This document shows, one piece after another, positions 20,259-27,740 of a DNA stretch of 64,000 nucleotides. Source of the DNA: Mesorhizobium sp. Its GTDB lineage: Bacteria > Pseudomonadota > Alphaproteobacteria > Rhizobiales > Rhizobiaceae. Under the pieces are notes generated by a model that was not told where the DNA came from, ran no database searches, and saw only the letters and a list, made by a program, of their open reading frames with translations. The stretch lies in the NCBI RefSeq assembly GCF_023954305.1, contig NZ_JAMLIG010000001.1, positions 3,678,001 through 3,742,000 on the forward strand, read 5' to 3'. Numbering within the stretch: position 1 is the stretch's first letter; each line of letters opens with the position of its first letter. The translations under genes were made by a program, and so were the position numbers.

Positions 20259-20362
20259 CAGGCGTCACACAAAGTTACGAAACCTGCGCGCCCGCCCGAC
20301 ATTTTCCATCCCGACTCCCGCAGGGTGTCCGCCGAAAGAAAGAGATTTTCTGAAGGAGATGG

Positions 20363-20590
20363 ATGATGAAGAAACTGATCCTGGCTTCCGCCGCCGCCGT
20401 CGCCCTGTTCGGGGTGGCCGCGTGCAGCGATACGGACACGAGCACCACCCAGAGCGTCGAGCCGCCGGCTCAGACGGCTCCGGCTCCGTCGGATCCCGCA
20501 ATGACCCCGGCACCGGCGCCCGAAGCTCCCGCGACCGATGACGGCACCGCGGAAGAGGTGAAGCCGGCGACGCCGGCGCCGAGCGAGTAA
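20363..20590 (+). CDS. Small proline/alanine-rich lipoprotein
   Basis: A 75-residue protein with a lipoprotein signal peptide: MMKKLILASAAAVALFGVAA followed by C21. The mature part is low-complexity (Thr, Ser, then Pro-Ala repeats, acidic) with no recognisable fold, like many small envelope lipoproteins of rhizobia. The ribosome binding site AAGGAG sits 7 bases upstream; the second ATG at 20366 could also be used. It stands alone and is followed by a strong terminator. Confidence 0.8.
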   Translation: MMKKLILASAAAVALFGVAACSDTDTSTTQSVEPPAQTAPAPSDPAMTPAPAPEAPATDDGTAEEVKPATPAPSE

Positions 20591-20613
20591 GCGTTCGATT
20601 CATCGACGGGGAG

Positions 20614-20641
20614 AGGCCGGGTCCGCCCGGCCTTTCTCTTT
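20614..20641 (+). terminator. Rho-independent terminator of the small lipoprotein gene
   Basis: Perfect 8-bp stem AGGCCGGG (20614-20621) and CCCGGCCT (20626-20633) with loop TCCG, extended by A-T and G-T pairs and followed by TTCTCTTTT. It lies 24 bases after the lipoprotein stop. Confidence 0.85.
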
Positions 20642-20732
20642 TGCGTGATCGGGTGCGGCGCGTCGCCGCCACAGAGCCGAAAGGTTGGTCCGCCCTCTCG
20701 CACGACGCGGCAAATCGTCGTATTGCGGTGCA

Positions 20733-21443
20733 ATGTCGATGTGGTCGCGTCTTGGCGATTTCGTTTCGCGGGTTTCCAGCACAGCCTTCTCGGGTGTGAT
20801 CGAGGCGTTGCGTACGGTCTTCGAGGGCGACCCGGCGTTGCGCCGAAAGGTTGCGTTCTCGATCGCGCTTATCGCCTTGTCAGCCAAGATGGCAAAAGCC
20901 GACGGCATCGTTACGCAGGACGAGGTGCGCGCATTCCAGCAGATCTTTTCCGTGCCGACTGAGCAGGTGCGCAACGTCGCGCGACTCTATGACCTGGCAA
21001 AGGGGGATATCGCCGGGTTCGAAGCCTACGCGGCGCGAATGGCCGCGCTGTTCGACGATGATTCCGATCGCGCGGCGGTTCTGGAGGACATCCTCGACGG
21101 CCTCTTCCATATCGCCAAGGCCGATGGCCTCGTCCACGAGCGGGAGATCGGCTTTCTCAGGCGCACGGCGGAGATTTTTGCCTTCGAGGAGCGCGAGTTC
21201 GACCGCATCCTGGCGCGGCACACGCTCTCCGCCGGCGCAAATCCCTATCAGGTGCTCGGCGTTTCGACGTCGGCGTCGCTCGACGAGGTCAAGCAGCGCT
21301 ACCGCAGCCTTGTCTCGCAGAACCATCCCGACCGGCTGATCGCGCGCGGCATGCCGGAGGAATTCATCGCCATCGCAACCCGCCGGCTTGCCGCGATCAA
21401 CATCGCCTTCGAGGCGATCGAGCAAACGCTCCTTCGGGTATGA
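20733..21443 (+). CDS. TerB-DnaJ (DjlA-like) protein
   Basis: A 236-residue protein with a TerB-like all-helical domain (~40-160, two similar halves marked AKMAKADGIVTQDE and FHIAKADGLVHERE) and a C-terminal J domain (~170-236) with HPD at 198-200. J proteins stimulate DnaK; the TerB part may bind metal or membrane partners. Unlike enterobacterial DjlA there is no N-terminal transmembrane helix, only a hydrophobic stretch at 40-50, so it may be soluble. The start at 20733 (MSMWSRLG) is chosen because upstream codons are not conserved-looking. Four bases of its end overlap the amidase gene. Confidence 0.9.
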   Translation: MSMWSRLGDFVSRVSSTAFSGVIEALRTVFEGDPALRRKVAFSIALIALSAKMAKADGIVTQDEVRAFQQIFSVPTEQVRNVARLYDLAKGDIAGFEAYAARMAALFDDDSDRAAVLEDILDGLFHIAKADGLVHEREIGFLRRTAEIFAFEEREFDRILARHTLSAGANPYQVLGVSTSASLDEVKQRYRSLVSQNHPDRLIARGMPEEFIAIATRRLAAINIAFEAIEQTLLRV

Positions 21444-22207
21444 GCGGGTTCGTCGCTGATTTTGCCGGTGCCGAGGTCAGGGTCTCCCCGAATTTCGGTC
21501 CGCGCCGGGACGTGTTGCGCGCCGACATGATCATTCTTCATTATACCGGAATGGAGAGCGGCGAGGCGGCTGAACGATGGCTGTGCGAGCCGACGAGCGA
21601 GGTGTCGTGTCACTATCTCGTGCACGAGGACGGACGGATCGTCCAGATGGTGCGCGAAGCGGACAGGGCCTGGCATGCCGGACGCGGCTCCTGGCAGGGG
21701 GTGAGCGACATCAATTCGCGGTCGATCGGAATCGAGATCGTCAATCCCGGGCCGCTGGCCGGCCACCCGCCATTTCCCGATGCCCAGATCGACGCCGTCA
21801 CAGCGCTCTGCCGCGACATTTCCTCTCGTCTGAACATCCCGAGGGAGCGAATCCTCGCGCATTCCGACGTCGCGCCGGGGCGCAAGATCGATCCCGGACC
21901 GGCCTTTCCCTGGGAGGTGCTCCATGCGCGCGGCGTCGGGCACTTGCCGTCGCCGCGGCACCCGGTGGCGATCGATCCGATTGCGGCCGACGAGGAGGGA
22001 GAGCATGTCGAATGCATTCAGTCGATGCTCAATCTCTACGGCTACGGTATTGAAATCACTGGCCGTTTCGACGCCTGGACGAAAACGGTGGTGGAGGCGT
22101 TCCAGCTCCACTTCCGGCGCCGGAAGGTGGATGGTGTCGTCGATCCGGAAACCCACGCGCTGTTGACTGCCCTGGTCGCCGAGCTGCCAAAGTTGCCGTC
22201 ACGATAG
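21440..22207 (+). CDS. N-acetylmuramoyl-L-alanine amidase, AmpD-like
   Basis: A zinc amidase that releases stem peptides from (anhydro)muropeptides. The 255-residue protein has an Amidase_2 domain with zinc ligands H34 (MIILHYTGM), H141 and D151 (LAHSDVAPGRKIDPG), followed by a PG_binding_1 domain (~190-250, CIQSMLNLYGYGIEITGRF). There is no signal peptide, consistent with a cytosolic AmpD role in recycling, although the peptidoglycan-binding tail is more typical of AmiD. Its ATG overlaps the TerB-DnaJ stop (ATGA), so the two are co-translated. Confidence 0.92.
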   Translation: MSGFVADFAGAEVRVSPNFGPRRDVLRADMIILHYTGMESGEAAERWLCEPTSEVSCHYLVHEDGRIVQMVREADRAWHAGRGSWQGVSDINSRSIGIEIVNPGPLAGHPPFPDAQIDAVTALCRDISSRLNIPRERILAHSDVAPGRKIDPGPAFPWEVLHARGVGHLPSPRHPVAIDPIAADEEGEHVECIQSMLNLYGYGIEITGRFDAWTKTVVEAFQLHFRRRKVDGVVDPETHALLTALVAELPKLPSR

Positions 22208-22395
22208 TATATACCGGCTTCCGATAATATTACAGTCTGAATTGAATTGTTATTTGGCGGGTCTAACTCGCAGCACAATGACTTGCGAAATCCGCATTCG
22301 TTCAGCCGCCGAAAAAGGTCAGGTTACCTATCGGCAAGTCCCTCGAAATCGAAGCCGAAAAACACTTCGATACTGGTAAAGAGAACAATACATAC
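22208..22395. other. AT-richer intergenic region before the SLT gene
   Basis: This 188-base gap is richer in A and T than its neighbours near both ends (TATATACC at 22208, ATAATATTACAG near 22225, and AATACATAC just before the ATG). It probably contains the promoter of the lytic transglycosylase gene. I see no convincing terminator, conserved motif or small gene in it. Confidence 0.4.
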
Positions 22396-23157
22396 ATGAT
22401 GAAAGTTGCAGTTGCGGCAGCGTTTGCTGCCGGAATGATGAGTTTTGTTGCAAACGCACAGGAAGCGCCCGGAAGTATATATGCTTCCGCTGGCACGAAG
22501 GCGGCGTCGGGCGAGGTCGAGAAGCCGTCCGAAAAGGCGCCGCGCGACACGATGGCCTCCATCCACAAGGGCAGTGCATCCATGACCGTTCCCGGCAAGA
22601 TCGACGCCGGCAAGAAAGCGCTCGCGAAGGACAGGAAGGGCCGCACGAAAATCATCCTCGACGGGCCGGGCTCGGCCGCGTTGCCCGGTGTCGATCCCGA
22701 GACAACGGCTTCGATCTCCTCGGACAAGCGGCCGGACCTCGTCGCGAAGGCGCGCAAGTCTAAGGTCTCGACGGGCAGCGGCTCCTCGGGCAGCTATGGC
22801 GACATCATCGCACGCTACGCATCGACCTACGGTGTGCCTGTGTCGCTCGCCCATGCGGTGATCCGCGTCGAGAGCAACTATAGGGCCAATGCCCGGGGCA
22901 GCGCGGGTGAGGTCGGCCTGATGCAGATCAAGCCGTCGACGGCTCGCGGCCTCGGCTACTCCGGCTCACTGAAGGGGCTGTACAATCCCGAAACCAACAT
23001 CAAATATGGCATGAAATATCTGGGGATGGCGCACAAGCTCGGCGGCGGATCGACGTGCGGCACAATCCTTAAATACAATGCGGGGCACGGCGCCAAGCGG
23101 ATGAACCCGGTGTCCGCCGCCTATTGCTCGAAGGTCAAGCGCCATCTCGCGGGCTGA
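22396..23157 (+). CDS. Exported lytic transglycosylase, SLT domain
   Basis: A 253-residue periplasmic muramidase. It has a signal peptide (cut near FVANA-QEA, residue ~21), then a low-complexity Ser/Lys-rich stretch of about 110 residues, then an SLT (lysozyme-like) domain from ~134. The catalytic glutamate is E159 in VIRVESNYR. GEVGLMQIKPSTARGLGY and LKYNAGHGAKRMNP are the family's other two motifs. The unstructured linker probably spans periplasm to reach glycan. A second ATG at 22399 is possible. It fits the run of peptidoglycan-turnover genes here. Confidence 0.93.
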   Translation: MMKVAVAAAFAAGMMSFVANAQEAPGSIYASAGTKAASGEVEKPSEKAPRDTMASIHKGSASMTVPGKIDAGKKALAKDRKGRTKIILDGPGSAALPGVDPETTASISSDKRPDLVAKARKSKVSTGSGSSGSYGDIIARYASTYGVPVSLAHAVIRVESNYRANARGSAGEVGLMQIKPSTARGLGYSGSLKGLYNPETNIKYGMKYLGMAHKLGGGSTCGTILKYNAGHGAKRMNPVSAAYCSKVKRHLAG

Positions 23158-23187
23158 GCTCGAGTTCCCTTAAATTCACATCCGCCC

Positions 23188-23217
23188 TTGCGTTTCGGTC
23201 GGCGAACGCCTCTATAC
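23188..23217 (+). promoter_or_regulatory. Promoter of rnpB
   Basis: A -35-like TTGCGT (23188-23193), an 18-base spacer and a -10-like CTATAC (23212-23217). The -10 ends 4 bases before the P1 stem of the RNase P RNA, so transcription would start at its 5' end. Confidence 0.7.
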
Positions 23218-23221
23218 GAGG

Positions 23222-23650
23222 CGCCAGCCGGCCGGGTGGCCGCGACCGCAAGAGCCGAAAGGCTGCGGTCGAGGAAAGTCCGGGCTCCACGGAAATACGG
23301 TGCCGGCCAATTGCCGGCGGGGGCGACCCCAGGGAAAGTGCCACAGAAAGCAGACCGCCCCGCCTGCCGGGCGGCTCTACGAGAGCCGTCCCGCCGGCGG
23401 GGTAAGGGTGAAAGGGTGGGGTAAGAGCCCACCGCGCGACCGGCAACGGGAGCGGCACGGCAAACCCCACCGGGAGCAAGACCGAATAGGGACGACGCGC
23501 GGGGAAACCCGCAGGCTGTTTCCGGCCCAGTCGTCCGGGTGGGTTGCGTCAGGCGTCCAGCAATGGCCGCCGAAGATGAATGGCCACCACGTTCCGCCGC
23601 CCGCAAGGGATGCGGGGCCATACAGAACCCGGCTTACAGGCCGGCTGGCA
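23222..23650 (+). ncRNA. rnpB: RNase P RNA (class A)
   Basis: The catalytic RNA that removes 5' leaders from tRNA precursors. The P1 helix is formed by GCCAGCCGGCC (23222-23232) and its exact complement at 23639-23649. Universal core elements are visible in order: GAGGAAAGTCCGGGCTCC, a CAGGGAAAGTGCCACAGAAA segment, GTAAGGGTGAAAGGGT, GGTAAGAGCCCACCGCG, GGGAGCAAGACCGAATAGGG, and the closing ACAGAACCCGGCTTACAGG. Length is about 429 nt. The ends are set from P1 pairing and may be off by a few bases. Confidence 0.97.
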
Positions 23651-23668
23651 CCTGTCGTCCCATGCGGC

Positions 23669-24127
23669 CTATTGCGGCTGCAGGGTTCCGGTGAGGGCGC
23701 AGTTAGAATTGCCGCTGCCCGGATATGACGTTTCGAGATAGTAGAACGGGAATCTGTTCGGTCCGATCCTGAATTCGACCTCCTCGTTGAACGTATAGTA
23801 GTAGAGGCCGTCGCCCGTCGTATTGACGAGGAAGGGAATCGGGATCTTGCGCGAAGCGGAGCCTCCCGATGTCATCGATACGCCCAAATAGGCGAATTCG
23901 ATCTTCTGCGTTCTCACATGGAAGCACGCGATGCGCTTGACGATCAAGACCTTGCCCGTCGGCGTCTTGGTGAAATTGATACGGCAGAGATAAGAGCCGA
24001 TCGGGCAGGATAAGGAGACGGTCTCCTCGTAGAAATCGTCGGCGATCGCGACGCCGGCCTGAGCCGGAGCGGAAACAAGAGACAGCGCCAAAGAGCAGAG
24101 CGGCAGCAAGCGCATCGTGAAATTCAT
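23669..24127 (-). CDS. Secreted protein of unknown function
   Basis: A 152-residue protein with a signal peptide (cut near SAPAQA-GVA, residue ~24) and no family I recognise. The mature part has three or four cysteines (SLSCPIGSYLCRI, RIACFH, NSNCALTG) that could form disulphides, and a beta-rich pattern. The ATG at 24127 follows GAGGGG, a good ribosome binding site, and gives the signal peptide. It converges on rnpB, ending 19 bases beyond its 3' end. It is probably periplasmic or extracellular. Confidence 0.7.
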   Translation of the reverse strand: MNFTMRLLPLCSLALSLVSAPAQAGVAIADDFYEETVSLSCPIGSYLCRINFTKTPTGKVLIVKRIACFHVRTQKIEFAYLGVSMTSGGSASRKIPIPFLVNTTGDGLYYYTFNEEVEFRIGPNRFPFYYLETSYPGSGNSNCALTGTLQPQ

Positions 24128-24290
24128 GATTATCCCCTCGAGACGAAGATGTGCGGAAATCCACCCACGCGGCGTGCCCGCGGAATGCGTGTCTTGACCG
24201 CACAGGTTACTAGGCGACGGCCAGACCGTCCCCGACTTCGTTGGCATGACTAGGAGTGGGATGTTTCTGTACGATGTCGGGGTTCACTAC

Positions 24291-24343
24291 AAAACGCACG
24301 GAGCCGTGAGGGTCGCCGCCCTGAACGGCGATGGCGGCTCCGT
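24291..24343 (-). terminator. Possible terminator of the PLP-enzyme gene
   Basis: ACGGAGCCG and CGGCTCCGT (plus-strand 24298-24306 and 24335-24343) form a perfect 9-bp stem with an internal GC-rich hairpin. Read on the minus strand it is followed after three bases by TTTT. It begins 54 bases after the stop of the minus-strand gene. Confidence 0.5.
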
Positions 24344-24397
24344 TCCGACATGGTCAGGCTCATTCGAGGTGCACAGGCCGTGCCCGCATCTCAGAAG

Positions 24398-25492
24398 CTA
24401 CAGCGCCCCGTCTATCGCCTTCCACAACTCCTCGACCGGTTCGCATCCCACCGAAAGCCGCACGAAACCCGGCGCGACCGCATCGCCCCAGCGTGCCCGG
24501 CGCTCCGCAGAGGTATGGGTGCCGCCGAAGGAGGTGGCGGGCTGGATGAGCGGGCACGACGCGATGAAGGTTTCCGCCGCCTCGGCGCTCGGCAAGGTGA
24601 CACCGATCAGGAAACCGAATCGCCGCATCTGGCGCCTGGCCAGATTGTGCGACGGATGCTCTTCGAGGCCGGGATATACCGTGGCGAAGCCGCCTTCGGC
24701 CAGGCGCTCGGCAACCACCTGCGCCGAGGCGCACATCCGCTCGAAGCGCACGTCGAGCGTCTCGAGACCCCGATGCACCTGCCACGCCTCGAATGGCCCG
24801 GGGATCGCCCCCGACAGTTTGCGCCACTCCTTCACTGCGGCCAGAACCTTAGCGTTGCGCGTCGCGACATGGCCGAACAACACGTCTGAATGGCCGTTGA
24901 CGGCCTTGGTGTCGGCGGAGACGACGACGTCGGCGCCGAGGTCGAGCGGGCGCTGGCCGAGCGGGGTCATCGTGGTGTTGTCGGCAACGACGAGCACGCC
25001 GGCGGTTTTGGCGGCCGCGGAAATGCCGGCGATGTCGCAGATGTCGAGGCCGGGATTGGACGGCGTCTCGATGAAGACTAGCCTGTAGCCGGCGAAGCCG
25101 CCGTCGGAAAAGGCGCGGGTGGGACGGGTATCGATCGTCACGCCAAACCCCTTCAGGTAGCGGTCGGCGAAGAGACGAGTCGTATAGTAGCCGTCCGAGG
25201 GGACGAGGATGCGATCGCCTGCCCTGAGGGTCGCCATGAAGACGGCGGAGATCGCGCCCATTCCGGACGGGAAGACGGCGCAAGGCGCATCCTCGAGGTG
25301 GCCCAGCGCGTCCTCCGTCGCCTCCCAGGTCGGGTTGTCGTAGCGCCCGTACTGGCGCACGCCCGCCGGATCGCCCGGCAGGTGGAACATCGATGCCATG
25401 GTGAGCGGCAGGGGGACCGCCTCGCCCTTTTTCAGATGCGCCCGCCGCAGGTGCGAAAGGCCGGCGGTGCGCTTGTCGATGTCGTCGGTCAT
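24398..25492 (-). CDS. Cys/Met metabolism PLP enzyme (cystathionine gamma-lyase/synthase type)
   Basis: A 364-residue fold type I PLP enzyme of the trans-sulfuration family, acting on cystathionine, homocysteine or O-acylhomoserine. The PLP lysine is K196 in VVSADTKAVNGHSDVLFG. RYDNPTWEATEDALGHLE and VFPSGMGAISAVFMATL near the N-terminus and FIETPSNPGLDICDI are conserved. TKAVNGHSD replaces the more common TKYxxGHSD, as in cystathionine gamma-lyase-like proteins of alphaproteobacteria. The start at 25492 (MTDDIDK) is preferred; the frame stays open far upstream over mraZ but without coding character. It stands alone, divergent from the dcw cluster. Exact reaction is unresolved. Confidence 0.9.
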   Translation of the reverse strand: MTDDIDKRTAGLSHLRRAHLKKGEAVPLPLTMASMFHLPGDPAGVRQYGRYDNPTWEATEDALGHLEDAPCAVFPSGMGAISAVFMATLRAGDRILVPSDGYYTTRLFADRYLKGFGVTIDTRPTRAFSDGGFAGYRLVFIETPSNPGLDICDIAGISAAAKTAGVLVVADNTTMTPLGQRPLDLGADVVVSADTKAVNGHSDVLFGHVATRNAKVLAAVKEWRKLSGAIPGPFEAWQVHRGLETLDVRFERMCASAQVVAERLAEGGFATVYPGLEEHPSHNLARRQMRRFGFLIGVTLPSAEAAETFIASCPLIQPATSFGGTHTSAERRARWGDAVAPGFVRLSVGCEPVEELWKAIDGAL

Positions 25493-25879
25493 GGATGGTC
25501 CCCGGGCGGCGTGAGGTGGTGACGCTATCGGCCCGTCCGGCCGCCCGCAAGGGTGCTCCGATCCCGGGAATCCCAGCACTAACGGTTCGTTAGCCTTAAT
25601 CGATGATAAACGTTCGGAAGCTTGGCCGTAACTGTCTTTCGACGCTGCGGAACCAAGGTGAGAAGACCTTTTCCCTTTGACGCCCATACTGTCCCATGCT
25701 ATCCCATGAACGCAATCAAGACTTTGTTTCGGTGACGGGTTCCATGTGTCCCGAACGCGCGGTGGCCAAGTCCGCGCGGGCGGGCGCGCCTGTTCCGATT
25801 TCGAGTGGCGGTGGGGCTCTCGAGGGGTCGTGCGAAAGCGCGGGCAAGGCGATGAAAGGAAGCGGGGCGATACCGGCGC
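25493..25879. promoter_or_regulatory. Divergent control region between the PLP gene and mraZ
   Basis: This 387-base gap has no convincing gene. It holds a short inverted repeat CTAACG-GTT-CGTTAG (25579-25593) on the PLP-gene side and the mraZ promoter with MraZ boxes at 25677-25706. From there to the mraZ start is a leader of about 170 bases; GC-rich and without clear hairpin plus T-tract. Confidence 0.6.
25677..25706 (+). promoter_or_regulatory. mraZ (dcw cluster) promoter with three MraZ boxes
   Basis: A promoter with -35 TTGACG (25677-25682), a 17-base spacer and -10 TATCCC (25700-25705). On the minus strand the same bases contain TGGGC, TGGGA and TGGGA at 25682-25686, 25692-25696 and 25702-25706, a perfect 10-bp repeat period. 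TGGGN repeats of this spacing are the known binding sites of MraZ, which represses its own operon in E. coli, so autorepression by blocking RNA polymerase is likely. Confidence 0.82.
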
Positions 25880-26347
25880 ATGGATCGTTTTCTGTCGAGC
25901 GCGGTGAACCGGATAGATGCGAAGGGGCGGGTCTCCGTTCCCAGCGCGTTCCGCGCGCTTGCGGCCAAGCGCGGCTATCACGAACTCTACGCGCTGCGCG
26001 CGCTGGAGGAGCCGGCGCTGGACGTCGGCGGAATGGATCTGCTGGAGCGTTACGAGCGGCAGCTGGAGCAGGCGAACCCGTTCCTGCGCACGGCGGACGA
26101 CATGTCGGCCTATGTGCATGGGGAGGGAACTTTCCTGAAGCTCGACGCGGACGGTCGCATAACGATCAGCGATTTCATCCGCGAGCACACGGGGATCACT
26201 GCGGAAGTCGGATTTCTCGGACGCGGGCAGTTCTTCCAGATCTGGGAGCCGGAGCGCATGCGCCGCCATCTGTCGGACGTGCGAGCCCGGCTGATGACCC
26301 TTCGGCAAGCCGCCGCCCAGGCGCGCCCGTCCGGAGCTTCGGAATGA
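25880..26347 (+). CDS. mraZ: Transcriptional regulator MraZ
   Basis: A 155-residue AbrB-fold DNA-binding protein, first gene of the dcw cluster; it forms a ring and represses its own operon. Two MraZ half-repeats are visible: VNRIDAKGRVSVPSAFRALA (residues ~9-28) and FLKLDADGRITISDFIREHT (~85-104), each with the conserved DxxGRhxhP-like turn. Length is normal. The ribosome binding site is weak (AAGGAAG, about 20 bases upstream). Its end overlaps rsmH by four bases. Boxes for MraZ lie in the promoter at 25677-25706. Confidence 0.97.
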   Translation: MDRFLSSAVNRIDAKGRVSVPSAFRALAAKRGYHELYALRALEEPALDVGGMDLLERYERQLEQANPFLRTADDMSAYVHGEGTFLKLDADGRITISDFIREHTGITAEVGFLGRGQFFQIWEPERMRRHLSDVRARLMTLRQAAAQARPSGASE

Positions 26348-27360
26348 TGGCGGACCCCGGCGTTCCCGACGCCGGTGGCGGACCGGTCCGCCACATTCCG
26401 GTGCTTCTCGATGAAGTGCTGAAGGCGCTTCACGCGGGTCCCGGCATGCTCGTCGTCGATGGCACCTTCGGGGCCGGCGGCTATACGCGAGCGATCCTGG
26501 CCAGAGGCGCCGATGTCGTCGCCATCGACCGCGATCCGAATGCGATTGCGGAGGGGCGGGCGCTCGAAGCGTCGTCTGGTGGGCGGCTCAGGCTGGTTCA
26601 CGGACCGTTTTCACGCCTCGACGAGCATGCCGGCCAGCCGGTCGACGGCGTGGTGCTCGACATCGGCGTGTCGTCGATGCAGATCGACGAGGCCGGGCGG
26701 GGCTTTTCGTTCCGCCAGGACGGCCCACTCGACATGCGGATGGCGCAGGCAGGCATCACCGCCGCCGATGTGGTCAACACCTACAAGGCAGGCGATCTTG
26801 CCCGTGTCTTCGGCTTCCTCGGCGAGGAGAAGCAGGCCGGACGCATCGCGCGCATGATCGAGAAACGGCGGACCTTGAAGCCGTTCGCGACGACGCTGGA
26901 TCTCGCCAACGCGATCGAGGGCCTTGTCGGGCGCAATCCGAAGGACCGCATCCATCCGGCGACGCGCGTGTTCCAGGCGTTGCGCATTCACGTCAACGAC
27001 GAACTCGGCGAACTCGCCAGGGCGCTGATGGCGGCGGAGCGGGCGCTGAAGCCTGGCGGACGGCTCGTGGTTGTGACCTTCCATTCGCTCGAAGACCGGA
27101 TCGTCAAGCGCTTCCTGTCCGACCGTTCCTCGCAGGGCGGCGGCTCGCGGCATCTGCCGCAGGTGCAGGCGCAGGCTGCGACGTTCGAGAGGCCGGCGCC
27201 GGTGATCGCCGCGTCCGACGCAGAGGCCGAGCGGAACCCGCGTGCGCGCTCGGCCAAGCTCAGAAGCGCCACACGCACCGCGAACGCCGCCCGGCGCGAG
27301 GATTTTTCGATCTTCGCGCTTCCCGATCTCCCAGACGTTCGCCAGCCGGACCGGAGGTAA
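26344..27360 (+). CDS. rsmH: 16S rRNA m4C1402 methyltransferase RsmH
   Basis: Methylates N4 of C1402 in 16S rRNA with SAM. The 338-residue protein starts MMADPGVPDAGGGPVRHIPV; SAM motif I is VDGTFGAGGYTRAIL. GVVLDIGVSSMQIDEAGRGF and VVVTFHSLEDRIVKRF are the family signatures. The insert helical domain is present. The ATG at 26344 overlaps the mraZ stop (ATGA); 26347 is an alternative. The C-terminus ends in the usual basic Arg/Ala-rich tail. Second gene of the dcw cluster. Confidence 0.97.
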   Translation: MMADPGVPDAGGGPVRHIPVLLDEVLKALHAGPGMLVVDGTFGAGGYTRAILARGADVVAIDRDPNAIAEGRALEASSGGRLRLVHGPFSRLDEHAGQPVDGVVLDIGVSSMQIDEAGRGFSFRQDGPLDMRMAQAGITAADVVNTYKAGDLARVFGFLGEEKQAGRIARMIEKRRTLKPFATTLDLANAIEGLVGRNPKDRIHPATRVFQALRIHVNDELGELARALMAAERALKPGGRLVVVTFHSLEDRIVKRFLSDRSSQGGGSRHLPQVQAQAATFERPAPVIAASDAEAERNPRARSAKLRSATRTANAARREDFSIFALPDLPDVRQPDRR

Positions 27361-27365
27361 TCGTC

Positions 27366-27740
27366 GTGTTCCGTACCACCGATATCGTCCTGATTGCCGT
27401 GATGGTGGCGGGTGCCGCCTTTACCTACAATACCAAGCACCAGGTCGAGGGCCAGCTCGCCGACGTTCGCAAGATCGAGGCGGCGATCCGCTTCGAGCAG
27501 GATTCGCTGACCATTCTCAAGGCCGACTGGAGCCTGCTCACCCAGCCGTCGCGGCTGCAGAAGCTGACCGAAATCTACCAGGAAGAACTGCAGCTCGCGC
27601 CGCTCGACGCCCGCCAGATCGTCGGCGTCGACGAACTGCCGGCCAAGCCGGTCGAAATGGAGATCGTGCCGACGCCCCGGATCGAGGGAATGGCGCAGGA
27701 CAGAACCGACAAGGTGACCACGGGCGGAGTCGTGCAGTGA
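27366..27740 (+). CDS. ftsL: Cell division protein FtsL
   Basis: A 124-residue bitopic membrane protein of the divisome that pairs with FtsB-like proteins and activates FtsWI. One N-terminal transmembrane helix (residues ~5-21) is followed by a coiled-coil region (KHQVEGQLADVRKIEAAIRF) and LKADWSLLTQPSRLQKL, the conserved FtsL motif. The C-terminal tail of ~50 residues is a common alphaproteobacterial extension. The start codon is GTG at 27366, 5 bases after the rsmH stop. The ftsI start codon shares a base with its stop. Confidence 0.92.
   Translation: MFRTTDIVLIAVMVAGAAFTYNTKHQVEGQLADVRKIEAAIRFEQDSLTILKADWSLLTQPSRLQKLTEIYQEELQLAPLDARQIVGVDELPAKPVEMEIVPTPRIEGMAQDRTDKVTTGGVVQ

Noticed and set aside
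25493..25620. SAM or other riboswitch before the Cys/Met enzyme
   Set aside because: I looked for SAM-I/II-type conserved cores on the minus strand and saw only a short CTAACG/CGTTAG dyad; not enough to call a riboswitch.
25493..26308. Upstream extension of the PLP enzyme across mraZ
   Set aside because: The frame is open but begins at TTG inside mraZ and encodes no conserved sequence; the ATG at 25492 gives the family N-terminus.
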